Assembly (NCBI RefSeq): GCF_027111315.2
Contig: NZ_CP114289.2
Span: 186,001-250,000, forward strand
Source: Flavobacterium limnophilum
GTDB taxonomy: Bacteria; Bacteroidota; Bacteroidia; Flavobacteriales; Flavobacteriaceae
DNA: 64,000 bases
Reading direction: 5' to 3'
Position 1 is the first letter of the stretch. The number at the start of each line of letters is the position of its first letter. The notes under the pieces were generated by a model, which saw only the letters and a program-made list of their open reading frames with translations, was not told the DNA's origin and ran no database searches. Of the stretch, positions 24,035 through 31,930 are shown piece by piece. Made by a program: the position numbers and the translations under genes.

Positions 24035-24532
24035 CTACGATTCCAAAATCTCCAAGAACTTCCCTTCTAATTCATTCATTTGTCCATTGCCTTTGAATCG
24101 GATTTGTTTGGCGATGAAGTAGAGCAAAAACCAAACGATAACCATAAGCAACATCACGATTAAATCCATTGTTGTTGGTTGTTTCAAAACATAGTTGGAG
24201 TAGGCGATGGTGCTAAAAATGATAAAAATCCCTGCCACCATAAAATGCAAGAACATAAAAAGCGTCCATAAAGTGGGTTCTGGACCAAACAATCCCCGGA
24301 TATGGGTTTCGTTATTGTCTTTAGATTCCAATTCCAAGTGCAAATGCGGCGACCAATATTCGCGTTTCGCCTCGGGCATATTCATCCAAATGTGATTGTG
24401 CTTGATTTTTAGAGGACAATCTTCGGTGCAATTTGCTTTGTAATTTTCGAATTTTTGACGAACGGCCTCCAAGTTTCCCGGCACATCTTTGTAAAAACGC
24501 AAGCGAAGTCTGATTTCATTATTGGCATCCAT
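24035..24532 (-). CDS. conserved membrane protein of unknown function
   Basis: A 165-residue protein: an N-terminal soluble domain (IRLRLRFYKDVPGN, EYWSPHLHLELES, IRGLFGPEPTLWTLFMFLH) running into two membrane helices (about 88-110 and 120-140), and a basic C-terminus. Similar proteins are frequent in Flavobacterium, but I know no function. The start MDANNE (24532) is favoured over a longer in-frame start 36 bp upstream. It is transcribed divergently from der. Confidence 0.65.
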   Translation of the reverse strand: MDANNEIRLRLRFYKDVPGNLEAVRQKFENYKANCTEDCPLKIKHNHIWMNMPEAKREYWSPHLHLELESKDNNETHIRGLFGPEPTLWTLFMFLHFMVAGIFIIFSTIAYSNYVLKQPTTMDLIVMLLMVIVWFLLYFIAKQIRFKGNGQMNELEGKFLEILES

Positions 24533-24586
24533 AAGGGCAATTTTTTGGTTCGAAATGATTAATAGCACTGCAAAATAGTAAAAAAA

Positions 24587-24616
24587 TTGATAGTATGGTA
24601 TTTAACACTACCTTTG
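24587..24616 (+). promoter_or_regulatory. housekeeping promoter of der
   Basis: TTG at 24587-24589, 19 bp spacer, TACCTTTG at 24609-24616, the same layout as the era promoter. Confidence 0.8.
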
Positions 24617-24695
24617 CAAAAAATTAAAATACTGCATTTTGGATTTATAAGTAATAGAAATTTAGGAAACTAGATTCTAAAATCTAAAATTTAAT

Positions 24696-24720
24696 CGTCA
24701 CCCTGAGCTTGTCGAAGGGC
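24696..24720. repeat. dispersed intergenic repeat in the der leader
   Basis: CCCTGAGCTTGTCGAAGGG with partially symmetric ends, located between the der promoter and its start. This sequence is familiar from intergenic regions of many bacterial genomes, notably Flavobacterium; copy number here cannot be tested. Confidence 0.5.
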
Positions 24721-24734
24721 TAAAATTTACAAAA

Positions 24735-26045
24735 ATGAATAATATTGTTGCGATAGTAGGAAGACCTAATGTAGGGAAATCAACCCTTTTTAATAGGCTG
24801 ATACAAAGAAGAGAAGCTATTGTAGATTCAGTATCTGGGGTGACCCGAGATAGAAACTATGGTAAAAGCGAGTGGAACGGAAAAGAGTTTTCCGTGATTG
24901 ATACGGGAGGATATGTTCGCGGATCGGATGACGTTTTTGAAGGCGAAATCCGAAAACAAGTAGAATTGGCCATTGACGAAGCTGACGTAATTATCTTTGT
25001 TGTCGATGTCGAAGAAGGCATTACGCCAATGGATGACGTTGTTGCGCGTTTGTTGCGTAAAGTGACCAAACCCGTTTTATTGGCCGTAAACAAAGTAGAT
25101 AATGCGATGCGTGAAAAAGACGCCATCGAATTTTACAACCTTGGTTTAGGAGAATATTACACATTTGCCAGTATTTCAGGAAGTGGAACAGGAGATTTGT
25201 TGGATGCTTTGATCGAGGCCTTTCCAGAAAAACCAGAACCTGTAAAAGAAGAAGTGGTTTTGCCCCGTTTTGCAGTGGTTGGTCGTCCTAATGCTGGAAA
25301 ATCAAGCTTTATAAATGCACTTATTGGCAAAGAAAGATTTATGGTTACCGACATTGCGGGAACAACTCGTGACGCCATTGATACTAAATTCGACCGTTTT
25401 GGTTTCGAATTCAACTTGGTGGATACTGCCGGAATTCGTCGTAAAGCAAAAGTGAAGGAAGATTTGGAGTTTTACTCCGTGATGCGTTCGGTTCGTGCTA
25501 TCGAACACGCCGATATTTGTATTTTGGTAATCGATGCCACCCGTGGATTCGAAGGACAAGACCAAAGTATTTTTTGGTTGGCCGAGAAAAACAGAAAAGG
25601 AGTCGTGATTTTGGTAAACAAATGGGATTTGGTCGAAAAAGACACCATGTCAACCCGTGATTACGAAGAAAAAATAAGGAAAGAATTAATGCCATTTACG
25701 GATGTGCCCATTCTTTTTGTTTCGGCATTGACCAAACAACGTTTATTGAAAGCCTTGGAAGCAACCGTTCAAGTTTATGAAAACAGACAACAGCGTATTG
25801 CGACTTCAAAATTCAACGAATTTATGTTGAAGGTGATTGAAGCTTATCCGCCGCCAGCAACCAAAGGAAAATACGTAAAAATCAAATATTGCATGCAATT
25901 GCCAACAGCCACGCCTCAGTTCGTGTTTTTTGCCAATATGCCGCAATATGTCAAGGAACCCTACAAACGTTACCTCGAAAACAAGATTCGTGAAAACTGG
26001 GATTTCTCGGGTGTTCCAATCGATATTTATATTAGAGAAAAATAA
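24735..26045 (+). CDS. der: GTPase Der (EngA)
   Basis: A 436-residue 50S-assembly factor with two tandem GTPase domains: first with [13 protein letters not shown] and NKVD, second with [13 protein letters not shown] and NKWD, followed by the KH-like C-terminal domain ending [11 protein letters not shown]. All G motifs are intact and the length is standard. It has its own housekeeping promoter and a terminator directly after the stop. Confidence 0.96.
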   Translation: MNNIVAIVGRPNVGKSTLFNRLIQRREAIVDSVSGVTRDRNYGKSEWNGKEFSVIDTGGYVRGSDDVFEGEIRKQVELAIDEADVIIFVVDVEEGITPMDDVVARLLRKVTKPVLLAVNKVDNAMREKDAIEFYNLGLGEYYTFASISGSGTGDLLDALIEAFPEKPEPVKEEVVLPRFAVVGRPNAGKSSFINALIGKERFMVTDIAGTTRDAIDTKFDRFGFEFNLVDTAGIRRKAKVKEDLEFYSVMRSVRAIEHADICILVIDATRGFEGQDQSIFWLAEKNRKGVVILVNKWDLVEKDTMSTRDYEEKIRKELMPFTDVPILFVSALTKQRLLKALEATVQVYENRQQRIATSKFNEFMLKVIEAYPPPATKGKYVKIKYCMQLPTATPQFVFFANMPQYVKEPYKRYLENKIRENWDFSGVPIDIYIREK

Positions 26046-26055
26046 AAAAAAACTA

Positions 26056-26083
26056 AATCCCGAGCAATCGGGATTTTTTTTGT
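26056..26083 (+). terminator. intrinsic terminator of der
   Basis: Stem AATCCCGA / TCGGGATT with a four-base loop and seven T. The rest of the gap to 26287 holds AT-rich sequence with a probable TAAACCTTTG -7 element at about 26241-26250 for the next gene. Confidence 0.88.
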
Positions 26084-26287
26084 CTTTTAGGTTGTGTAAT
26101 GCTAATGATAAATGGTTCAATTGTATATTCACAGGTTTCTTCCTTTGTCACGCCCAGGATTTCAAGCACGGGCAATATAATTGAGACGCTTCCAGTGTGA
26201 TAAGTAGCAAGAGAAAATATATAAATGTGTAAAACACAATTAAACCTTTGACAACATTTTTAGTCTTAACAAATCAATATCTTTCTT

Positions 26288-29065
26288 ATGACCAAATTGC
26301 ATTCTTTTTTATTGCTTTTGTTTTTTGTTTATTCTGCCAATGCCCAAAATGACATTGTGATTAAAGGAACTGTGTATGATATTAACACGCAAGTTCCATT
26401 AGAATTGGCCACGGTTTATTTTTCCAATGTCAAAGACTCTACAGTTATTGAGTATGCCACTACCGATAAAAATGGTATTTTTAAAATCAGTACCAAAAAA
26501 TATGACAAGCCAGTTTTTATAAAGGTCAATTATATGGGGTATCAACCTTATGTTGAGGAACAAAATGCCCTTTTGGAAAACAAGGATTTCGGGAAATTAT
26601 ATTTGTTGCAAAACACAAAGGAATTGAACGAGGTTGTTATAAAAAGCGAAGCGCCACCCATCCGAATAAAAAAGGATACTTTAGAGTTTAATGCGGCTTC
26701 TTTCAAGGTGCGCCCAGATGCCAATCTTGAAGTTTTATTGAAACAATTGCCTGGATTTGAAGTGGACAGTGATGGAAAAATAACCGTAAACGGAAAAGAA
26801 GTAACCCAGTTCTTGGTAAACGGAAAGGCTTTTTTTGATAAAGATGGAGCCATTGCCCTGAAAAACTTGCCGGCAGAAATTATCAGCAAGGTTCAAGTAT
26901 CTGATTTTAAAACCAAAAAAGAGGAATTGTCCAAGCAAGAATCCACATCTGATTATTCCAGTATCAATTTGACCATTGACGAAAAGAAAAACAAAGGCTA
27001 CTTTGGGAAATTCTTGGCAGGATATGGTACGGATGATCGATATGAAACCAGCATGATTTTGAACTATTTCAATAATAAGCAAAAAATAAGCCTGTTGGCT
27101 TCCGCCAACAATATTAATGCACCGGGGTTTTCGCAGGATGAAGTATTTGACAGTATGGGCGGAGGACGAAATGCCAAAGGGAACAGCAAAACTGCTGGAA
27201 GTGGAAAAGGTATTACCGAATCTAATTTGGTTGGCTTTAATTATAACGATGAGTGGTCGAAACAATTACTGGCGATGGGAAGCTACAATTTTTCGAATTC
27301 GGTCAATAAAAACGAAAGTAATTCCAATCAAGTTGAATTGTCATCCACGGGCAATATTTTTACCAAAGCGGAGTCAAAGACTAGAAACGAAAGCACGGGA
27401 AACAAAGCCAATTTCGAATTTGAATATAAAATTGATCCAACGATGAGGCTTGTTGTTACACCAACAGTCAATCAAACTCGAACCAACAGTCATTCGGAAT
27501 CTTCCAGTTTGTCCAAGGACATAAATGAGACAAAATTAAACGAAAGTGTCTCGGGATCCAATAAAGAAGGTAATTCTACTAATTTTGGAAACACAATAAA
27601 CTTTAATAAAACCTTCGAAAAAAAATCTCGAAACTTGAGTTTTGTTTTTAGCAACAGTAATGCAAATAGTGATTCAGATGCTTTTAATAAGTCAAGTACT
27701 ATTTTCCATAAAGGGGATAAAGAAGACATCTTCAGAGACCAAAATGGCAAGAGTAGCAATATAAGTGATTCGTATTCGGTTGATATTGAATATACTGAGC
27801 CTATAACGGATTCGTTGCGAATTCGATTGGGCTCTGATTTTGACTGGAATAATCAAGTAAATGACTTGAAAACCTACGATTTCGATGACATTTCCCATTC
27901 GTCTTCCACCTTAAATGATTTGCAGACTAATTATACGACTTCGAGACAAAACTCCATTACTCCAAAAGTGGGTATTAGTTTTGAAAAGAACAAATTCACT
28001 TTTAATTTGAATTCGAGTACTTCCATTATTGACTATGACAATCACTCTTTATATCTCGGTAAAGTTACCGATTTGAACCAGAAATATGTTTTGCCATTTG
28101 GAAGAGCACAAATCAGGTATAAATTGGATCGATCAAAATTCCTTACTTTGCGATATGATTATTCCAATAGTCTTCCCACATACAATCAGTTGATGCCAGT
28201 GGCAAATTTATCAAATCCTTTGAACACGATAATAGGAAATCCAAATTTGAATCCAAATGAAAAAAGTAGTCTAAACATCAATTACAGGAATTTTGACATG
28301 CGAACTCGTTCGGGTTATACCTTGTTTGCGAGAGGAGATTATTTCAACAGCGAAGTGGTTACCATTGCGCGTTTTGGTGATGGTGGGCAAAAAATAACAG
28401 AATATAAAAATGTTTCAGGAACCTACACCACTTCTGTTGGAGGGAATTGGAATCAAACCATAAAAAAAGAAGCTCACGTCCTAAGATATGGTTTTGGTTT
28501 AAACGGAAACTATTCCTTGGATAAAGGATATACCAATGCCGTTTTATTTGATGCAATATCATTGAAAGTCACCCCAAGAGTTTACTTCTCTTATGATTAT
28601 GGAGAGTTGTTAACCGTTGCTCCATCTTATAGTTTGTCTTACAACGAAACGAAATACGAAAATACTGGAAAATCCAATTCGAGTGTAGTGCACAGAATCA
28701 ACTTGCAAACGACCAATTATTGGCCCAAAAACTGGATTTTCGGAAATGATTTTGGATACACTTACAATTCGAATCTTTCGGGCGATTTCAAAAAGGATTT
28801 TTATTTATGGAACACCAGTTTGTCGTATGGTTTTTTTGGTAAAAAAATGACCTTGAAAGTAAAAGTCTATGACGTTTTGAATCAAAATCAAAGTGCAGCA
28901 AGAAGTATATCGGCAACGATAATTCGCGATGAAGAAAACACCGTTTTAAAACGTTACGCCATGTTTTCTCTAGCGTATAAATTGGGGAGTTTTTCAGGAA
29001 AAGAAAAACGTTCCAGGGGTGGTGCCAGAAGTAGAGAAATGGGTGGCGGTGATGGAATGGATTAA
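26288..29065 (+). CDS. TonB-dependent-receptor-like outer-membrane beta-barrel protein
   Basis: A 925-residue outer-membrane protein: signal peptide ending YSANAQ, a carboxypeptidase-regulatory-like Ig domain (about 22-105), then a plug-like region (RPDANLEVLLKQLPGFEVD, KEVTQFLVNGKAFFDKDGA) and a long beta-barrel. The end is a Gly/Arg-rich tail (SRGGARSREMGGGDGMD) instead of a typical aromatic terminal strand. Such proteins with a DUF4974-free CarboxypepD_reg start are common in Bacteroidota; the substrate is unknown. A small exported protein follows 70 bp downstream. It may be a specialised exporter/importer or assembly factor. Confidence 0.85.
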   Translation: MTKLHSFLLLLFFVYSANAQNDIVIKGTVYDINTQVPLELATVYFSNVKDSTVIEYATTDKNGIFKISTKKYDKPVFIKVNYMGYQPYVEEQNALLENKDFGKLYLLQNTKELNEVVIKSEAPPIRIKKDTLEFNAASFKVRPDANLEVLLKQLPGFEVDSDGKITVNGKEVTQFLVNGKAFFDKDGAIALKNLPAEIISKVQVSDFKTKKEELSKQESTSDYSSINLTIDEKKNKGYFGKFLAGYGTDDRYETSMILNYFNNKQKISLLASANNINAPGFSQDEVFDSMGGGRNAKGNSKTAGSGKGITESNLVGFNYNDEWSKQLLAMGSYNFSNSVNKNESNSNQVELSSTGNIFTKAESKTRNESTGNKANFEFEYKIDPTMRLVVTPTVNQTRTNSHSESSSLSKDINETKLNESVSGSNKEGNSTNFGNTINFNKTFEKKSRNLSFVFSNSNANSDSDAFNKSSTIFHKGDKEDIFRDQNGKSSNISDSYSVDIEYTEPITDSLRIRLGSDFDWNNQVNDLKTYDFDDISHSSSTLNDLQTNYTTSRQNSITPKVGISFEKNKFTFNLNSSTSIIDYDNHSLYLGKVTDLNQKYVLPFGRAQIRYKLDRSKFLTLRYDYSNSLPTYNQLMPVANLSNPLNTIIGNPNLNPNEKSSLNINYRNFDMRTRSGYTLFARGDYFNSEVVTIARFGDGGQKITEYKNVSGTYTTSVGGNWNQTIKKEAHVLRYGFGLNGNYSLDKGYTNAVLFDAISLKVTPRVYFSYDYGELLTVAPSYSLSYNETKYENTGKSNSSVVHRINLQTTNYWPKNWIFGNDFGYTYNSNLSGDFKKDFYLWNTSLSYGFFGKKMTLKVKVYDVLNQNQSAARSISATIIRDEENTVLKRYAMFSLAYKLGSFSGKEKRSRGGARSREMGGGDGMD

Positions 29066-29135
29066 TTTTTTTGTCATTTAAACCATTTCACAAAATGATT
29101 GTCTTAAATATCGATAACCTTAAAAAATAAAAAAA

Positions 29136-29600
29136 ATGAAGAAATTAATTATCGCAGCATTACTTGTTATTGGTTTTTCCTCTTTTGCACAAGACCAAAA
29201 TCAATCGGAGAAAAAATCGAATAAAGGACAAAAAGAAAAAATGTCGCCAGAACAAAGAAATCAAGCTTTGTTGGATAGAATGACAACCGAATTAAAATTG
29301 GATGCCAAGCAACAAGAGCAAATCAAACCAATTATTGCAGAACAAACGGCTAAACTTCAAGCGATGAGAGACCAGCGAATGGCCAGTAATTCAAAAGAGT
29401 TGACCAGTGAAGAACGTGAAACTCTTAAACAAAAAAGACAAGAAGAAAAAACAGCAACAGACAACAAATTGAAAGCGATTCTGACTCCTGAGCAATTCAA
29501 AAAAATGAAAGAAAATGAAGCTGCCAATAGGGAAAAAATGAGGGAGGCAAGAGAAAGTAGACAAGGCGGTGAAGACAGAGGAGGCCAGCCGCAAGAATAG
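29136..29600 (+). CDS. small exported helical protein (Spy/CpxP-like character)
   Basis: A 154-residue protein with a signal peptide ending SSFAQ. The mature protein is almost entirely charged helix with the two-copy pattern MSPEQRNQALLDRMTTELK and LTPEQFKKMKEN, reminiscent of LTXXQ repeats in periplasmic chaperones of the Spy/CpxP type, and ends in a disordered RQGGEDRGGQPQE tail. It lies downstream of the receptor-like gene and is probably co-transcribed; it could act as a periplasmic chaperone for it. The relation to Spy is by pattern only. Confidence 0.7.
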   Translation: MKKLIIAALLVIGFSSFAQDQNQSEKKSNKGQKEKMSPEQRNQALLDRMTTELKLDAKQQEQIKPIIAEQTAKLQAMRDQRMASNSKELTSEERETLKQKRQEEKTATDNKLKAILTPEQFKKMKENEAANREKMREARESRQGGEDRGGQPQE

Positions 29601-29627
29601 TCCTGTTTGCAACCAAGTCATTTCATG

Positions 29628-29668
29628 AAAAGTGCCAAATACAAAGCGTTGTATTTGGCACTTTTTAT
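29628..29668 (+). terminator. intrinsic terminator
   Basis: Long stem AAAGTGCCAAATACAA / TTGTATTTGGCACTTTT with a T-run, ending 10 bp before the insertion sequence. Confidence 0.9.
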
Positions 29669-29731
29669 GTTACTTCCGACACTATCCCAAAAAGTGTGTA
29701 AGTTTAAAAATATAGGGGTTTGATTTTTTAA

Positions 29732-30928
29732 TTAAAGTTGAACCCTTTTTTCAAATATAGTCAAGAACTGGTTGAGGATTAATCCCCAGTTTTGGATTGG
29801 CATCGACCATTTTTTGGTTGCCTCTCTCAAAGCCAAATATACAGATTTTAAAACAGCTTCATCCGTTGGGAATGATAATTTGTTTTTAGTGTATTTTCTG
29901 ATTTTACCATTGAGGTTTTCGATTAAATTTGTGGTGTAAATTATCTTTCTGATTTCTACTGGAAAGTCAAAGAATACGGTAAGTTCCTCCCAATTTTCTT
30001 CCCAGGATTTAATCGCATAAGGATATTTATTATTCCATTTTTTAGAAAAATCTCCCAGAGATGCTTTAGCAGCTTCTTTAGTTGGAGCATTGTAAATAAG
30101 CTTCATATCTGCCGAAAATTCCTTTTTATCTTTCCAAACCACATAACGAGCTGAGTTTCTAATTTGATGTACTACACAGATTTGGGTTTGTGATTCTGGG
30201 AATACATTTTTGATAGTTTGCGTAAAACCATTTAGATTGTCAGTAGCAGTAATTAGTATATCTTCAACTCCTCTAGCTTTTAAATCTGTTAAAACGCCAA
30301 GCCAGAAACTAGCACTTTCATTCTTTCCTAGCCACATTCCAAGGACTTCTTTTTTACCTTCTCTATTAAGTCCAACGGCTAAATAGATGGTTTTATTGAC
30401 TATTTTTGAGTTTTCTCTAACTTTAAAAACAATTCCGTCCATCCAGACTATCAGATAAACAGCCTCTAAAGGTCGGTTTTGCCAAGCAATAATATCACTC
30501 GAAACCGTGTCGGTTATCCTAGAAATAGTACTAGTGGAAACCTCAAAATTATAAACTTCTCTTATTTGTTCTTCGATGTCGCTATTGCTCATTCCTTTGG
30601 CATAGAGAGAGATTATTACGTTCTCTAAACCATCGAGCATATTTTGCCTTTTGGGCACAATTAAAGGGTTAAATGAGGCTTCTCGATCTCTGGGAACTTG
30701 AATCTGAGATTCGCCAAATGAGGTTTTTATTTTCTTGTTAGAAAAACCATTACGAGCATTGGATTTTGTAGTTTTCTCGTGCTTATCATAGCCTAAATGG
30801 GCGTCTAATTCGCCTTCGAGCATTTTCTCTATTCCTCGCTTTTGTAGTTGGGCTAAGAAGCCATAAAGGTCTTCGCCTGTTTTGAATTGCTTCAAAAATT
30901 CATCGGATAATAAATCTTCCTTTTTCAT
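29732..30928 (-). CDS. IS256-family transposase
   Basis: A 398-residue mutator-type DDE transposase: first Asp in [10 protein letters not shown], second Asp in TATDNLNGF, and Glu in [13 protein letters not shown]. The sequence [11 protein letters not shown] is typical of the IS256 family, and the N-terminus ([16 protein letters not shown]) is the conserved start region. The ORF is full length and uninterrupted, so the element may be active. The gene ends 54 bp from the left inverted repeat. Confidence 0.95.
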   Translation of the reverse strand: MKKEDLLSDEFLKQFKTGEDLYGFLAQLQKRGIEKMLEGELDAHLGYDKHEKTTKSNARNGFSNKKIKTSFGESQIQVPRDREASFNPLIVPKRQNMLDGLENVIISLYAKGMSNSDIEEQIREVYNFEVSTSTISRITDTVSSDIIAWQNRPLEAVYLIVWMDGIVFKVRENSKIVNKTIYLAVGLNREGKKEVLGMWLGKNESASFWLGVLTDLKARGVEDILITATDNLNGFTQTIKNVFPESQTQICVVHQIRNSARYVVWKDKKEFSADMKLIYNAPTKEAAKASLGDFSKKWNNKYPYAIKSWEENWEELTVFFDFPVEIRKIIYTTNLIENLNGKIRKYTKNKLSFPTDEAVLKSVYLALREATKKWSMPIQNWGLILNQFLTIFEKRVQL

Positions 30929-30951
30929 AAAATGTGTAAAATATTAAAATT

Positions 30952-31001
30952 AAGTAAAAAAAGTATTAGGGTTTGCACAAACCCTAATACTTTTTTTACT
31001 T
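30952..31001. terminator. perfect 24-bp inverted repeat inside the IS, upstream of the transposase
   Basis: Two perfect 24-bp arms separated by CA (30952-30975 and 30978-31001), containing AGTATTAGGGTTTG. Because the arms carry A7/T7 blocks it should act as a bidirectional terminator, shielding the transposase from read-through of the DUF2490 gene. Confidence 0.75.
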
Positions 31002-31023
31002 ACACACTTTATAGGATACTACC

Positions 31024-31764
31024 TTACTTCTTTTTGTGAAGGTTTATTTTATGATAAAAAGTAAACCTGATAATGTCCCTGTCAAAATAATCCACACCAC
31101 TCGCACGCTGTTGAAAACTGTTTAAATAACCCAATTCCAAGGCCAAGTTTTTGTTGACGCCATATTGTAATGCAGCATAAATCCGGTTTTGGTCAAATGT
31201 GTTTTTAACAACATTTTTCCCGGCATTAATCATCAATTCGTCATGCACAATGGTCTTTAAATACTGGTCTTCTTTTTTCCAAAAGGAATATTCTCCTTGA
31301 ATTCGGTATCTAAATCTCCAAAAGAAAGTGGTTCCAGAAACCAAACCTTCTTTATTGGCATTGTGAAAAAAACGTTCTTCCACTTGAAAACGCTGTAACA
31401 ATGTAATCCTGCCTATGTCTTGTTTCCACATTACATCCTGTTGTCCCCTGTTTTCCGGTATTCTAAAATCAAACGTGATTTCCGGATCTTGCGTTGCAAC
31501 GGAGAAATAGGCATATCCAGCACCTATTTCAATATCTTTGTTGATTTTATAGCGACCTTGAACTCGAAATTCATACAAATTATTTTCAAAGGAATTTAGA
31601 AAAACCCGATTGTCAAATTCAGAATGGATTGACCATTTATTGTTAATGGTCAAAAGATTGTAGTAGCGTGTCCAAAGTAAACTTTGATGGTCTACATTTT
31701 TTTCTGTTTGGGCATACGAAAATGCACATCCTAGAAACAGAAATAGTATGTTGTTAATTCTCAT
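31024..31764 (-). CDS. DUF2490 outer-membrane protein
   Basis: A 246-residue protein with a signal peptide ending CAFSYAQ, followed by beta-rich sequence (LLWTRYYNLLTINNKWSIHSE, YKINKDIEIGAGYAYF, ALQYGVNKNLALELGYLN) and an end in LHKKK. This matches DUF2490, predicted small outer-membrane barrels of unknown role. The start MRINNI is chosen over a longer in-frame TTG. The IS256 element abuts its stop codon; the target duplication keeps the TAA, so the product should be unchanged. Confidence 0.82.
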   Translation of the reverse strand: MRINNILFLFLGCAFSYAQTEKNVDHQSLLWTRYYNLLTINNKWSIHSEFDNRVFLNSFENNLYEFRVQGRYKINKDIEIGAGYAYFSVATQDPEITFDFRIPENRGQQDVMWKQDIGRITLLQRFQVEERFFHNANKEGLVSGTTFFWRFRYRIQGEYSFWKKEDQYLKTIVHDELMINAGKNVVKNTFDQNRIYAALQYGVNKNLALELGYLNSFQQRASGVDYFDRDIIRFTFYHKINLHKKK

Positions 31765-31876
31765 TAAGTTCAATTCAAATTTCGGCAAAAATAAACAAAC
31801 TTAATTTAAGAAGAATTTATTTTTTCAGGGCTTTTTTGACAGGACAAGCAGCGATTAGTTGCTATAAAATAAAATC

Positions 31877-31914
31877 AAAAAGCCAACAAAAATCAATTTG
31901 TTGGCTTTTTTATT
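31877..31914. terminator. bidirectional terminator between DUF2490 and TonB receptor genes
   Basis: Stem AAAAAGCCAACAAA / TTTGTTGGCTTTTT. On the minus strand it terminates the TonB-dependent receptor gene. Confidence 0.88.
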
Positions 31915-31930
31915 CAATAGGTTGTTAGTG

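Larger units (their letters stand above)
29678..31023 (-). mobile_element. IS256-family insertion sequence
   Basis: About 1346 bp. The terminal inverted repeats share TATCCnAnAAAGTGTGTAAGT: at the left from 29678, at the right ending at 31023. The flanks show an imperfect direct repeat TTACTTC (29670-29676 and 31024-31030), consistent with an 8-bp target duplication with one mismatch. The right copy contains the stop codon of the DUF2490 gene. The transposase is intact. Confidence 0.88.

Noticed and set aside
25930..26184. 84-codon ORF overlapping the end of der
   Set aside because: Out-of-frame shadow of der which then reads through the terminator.
26221..26250. A ninth stress-type promoter before the receptor-like gene (GTGTAAAACAC, CCTTTG)
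   Set aside because: Only one half-box is present and it lies 20 bp, not about 31 bp, from the TTTG; the GTGAAT element is missing.
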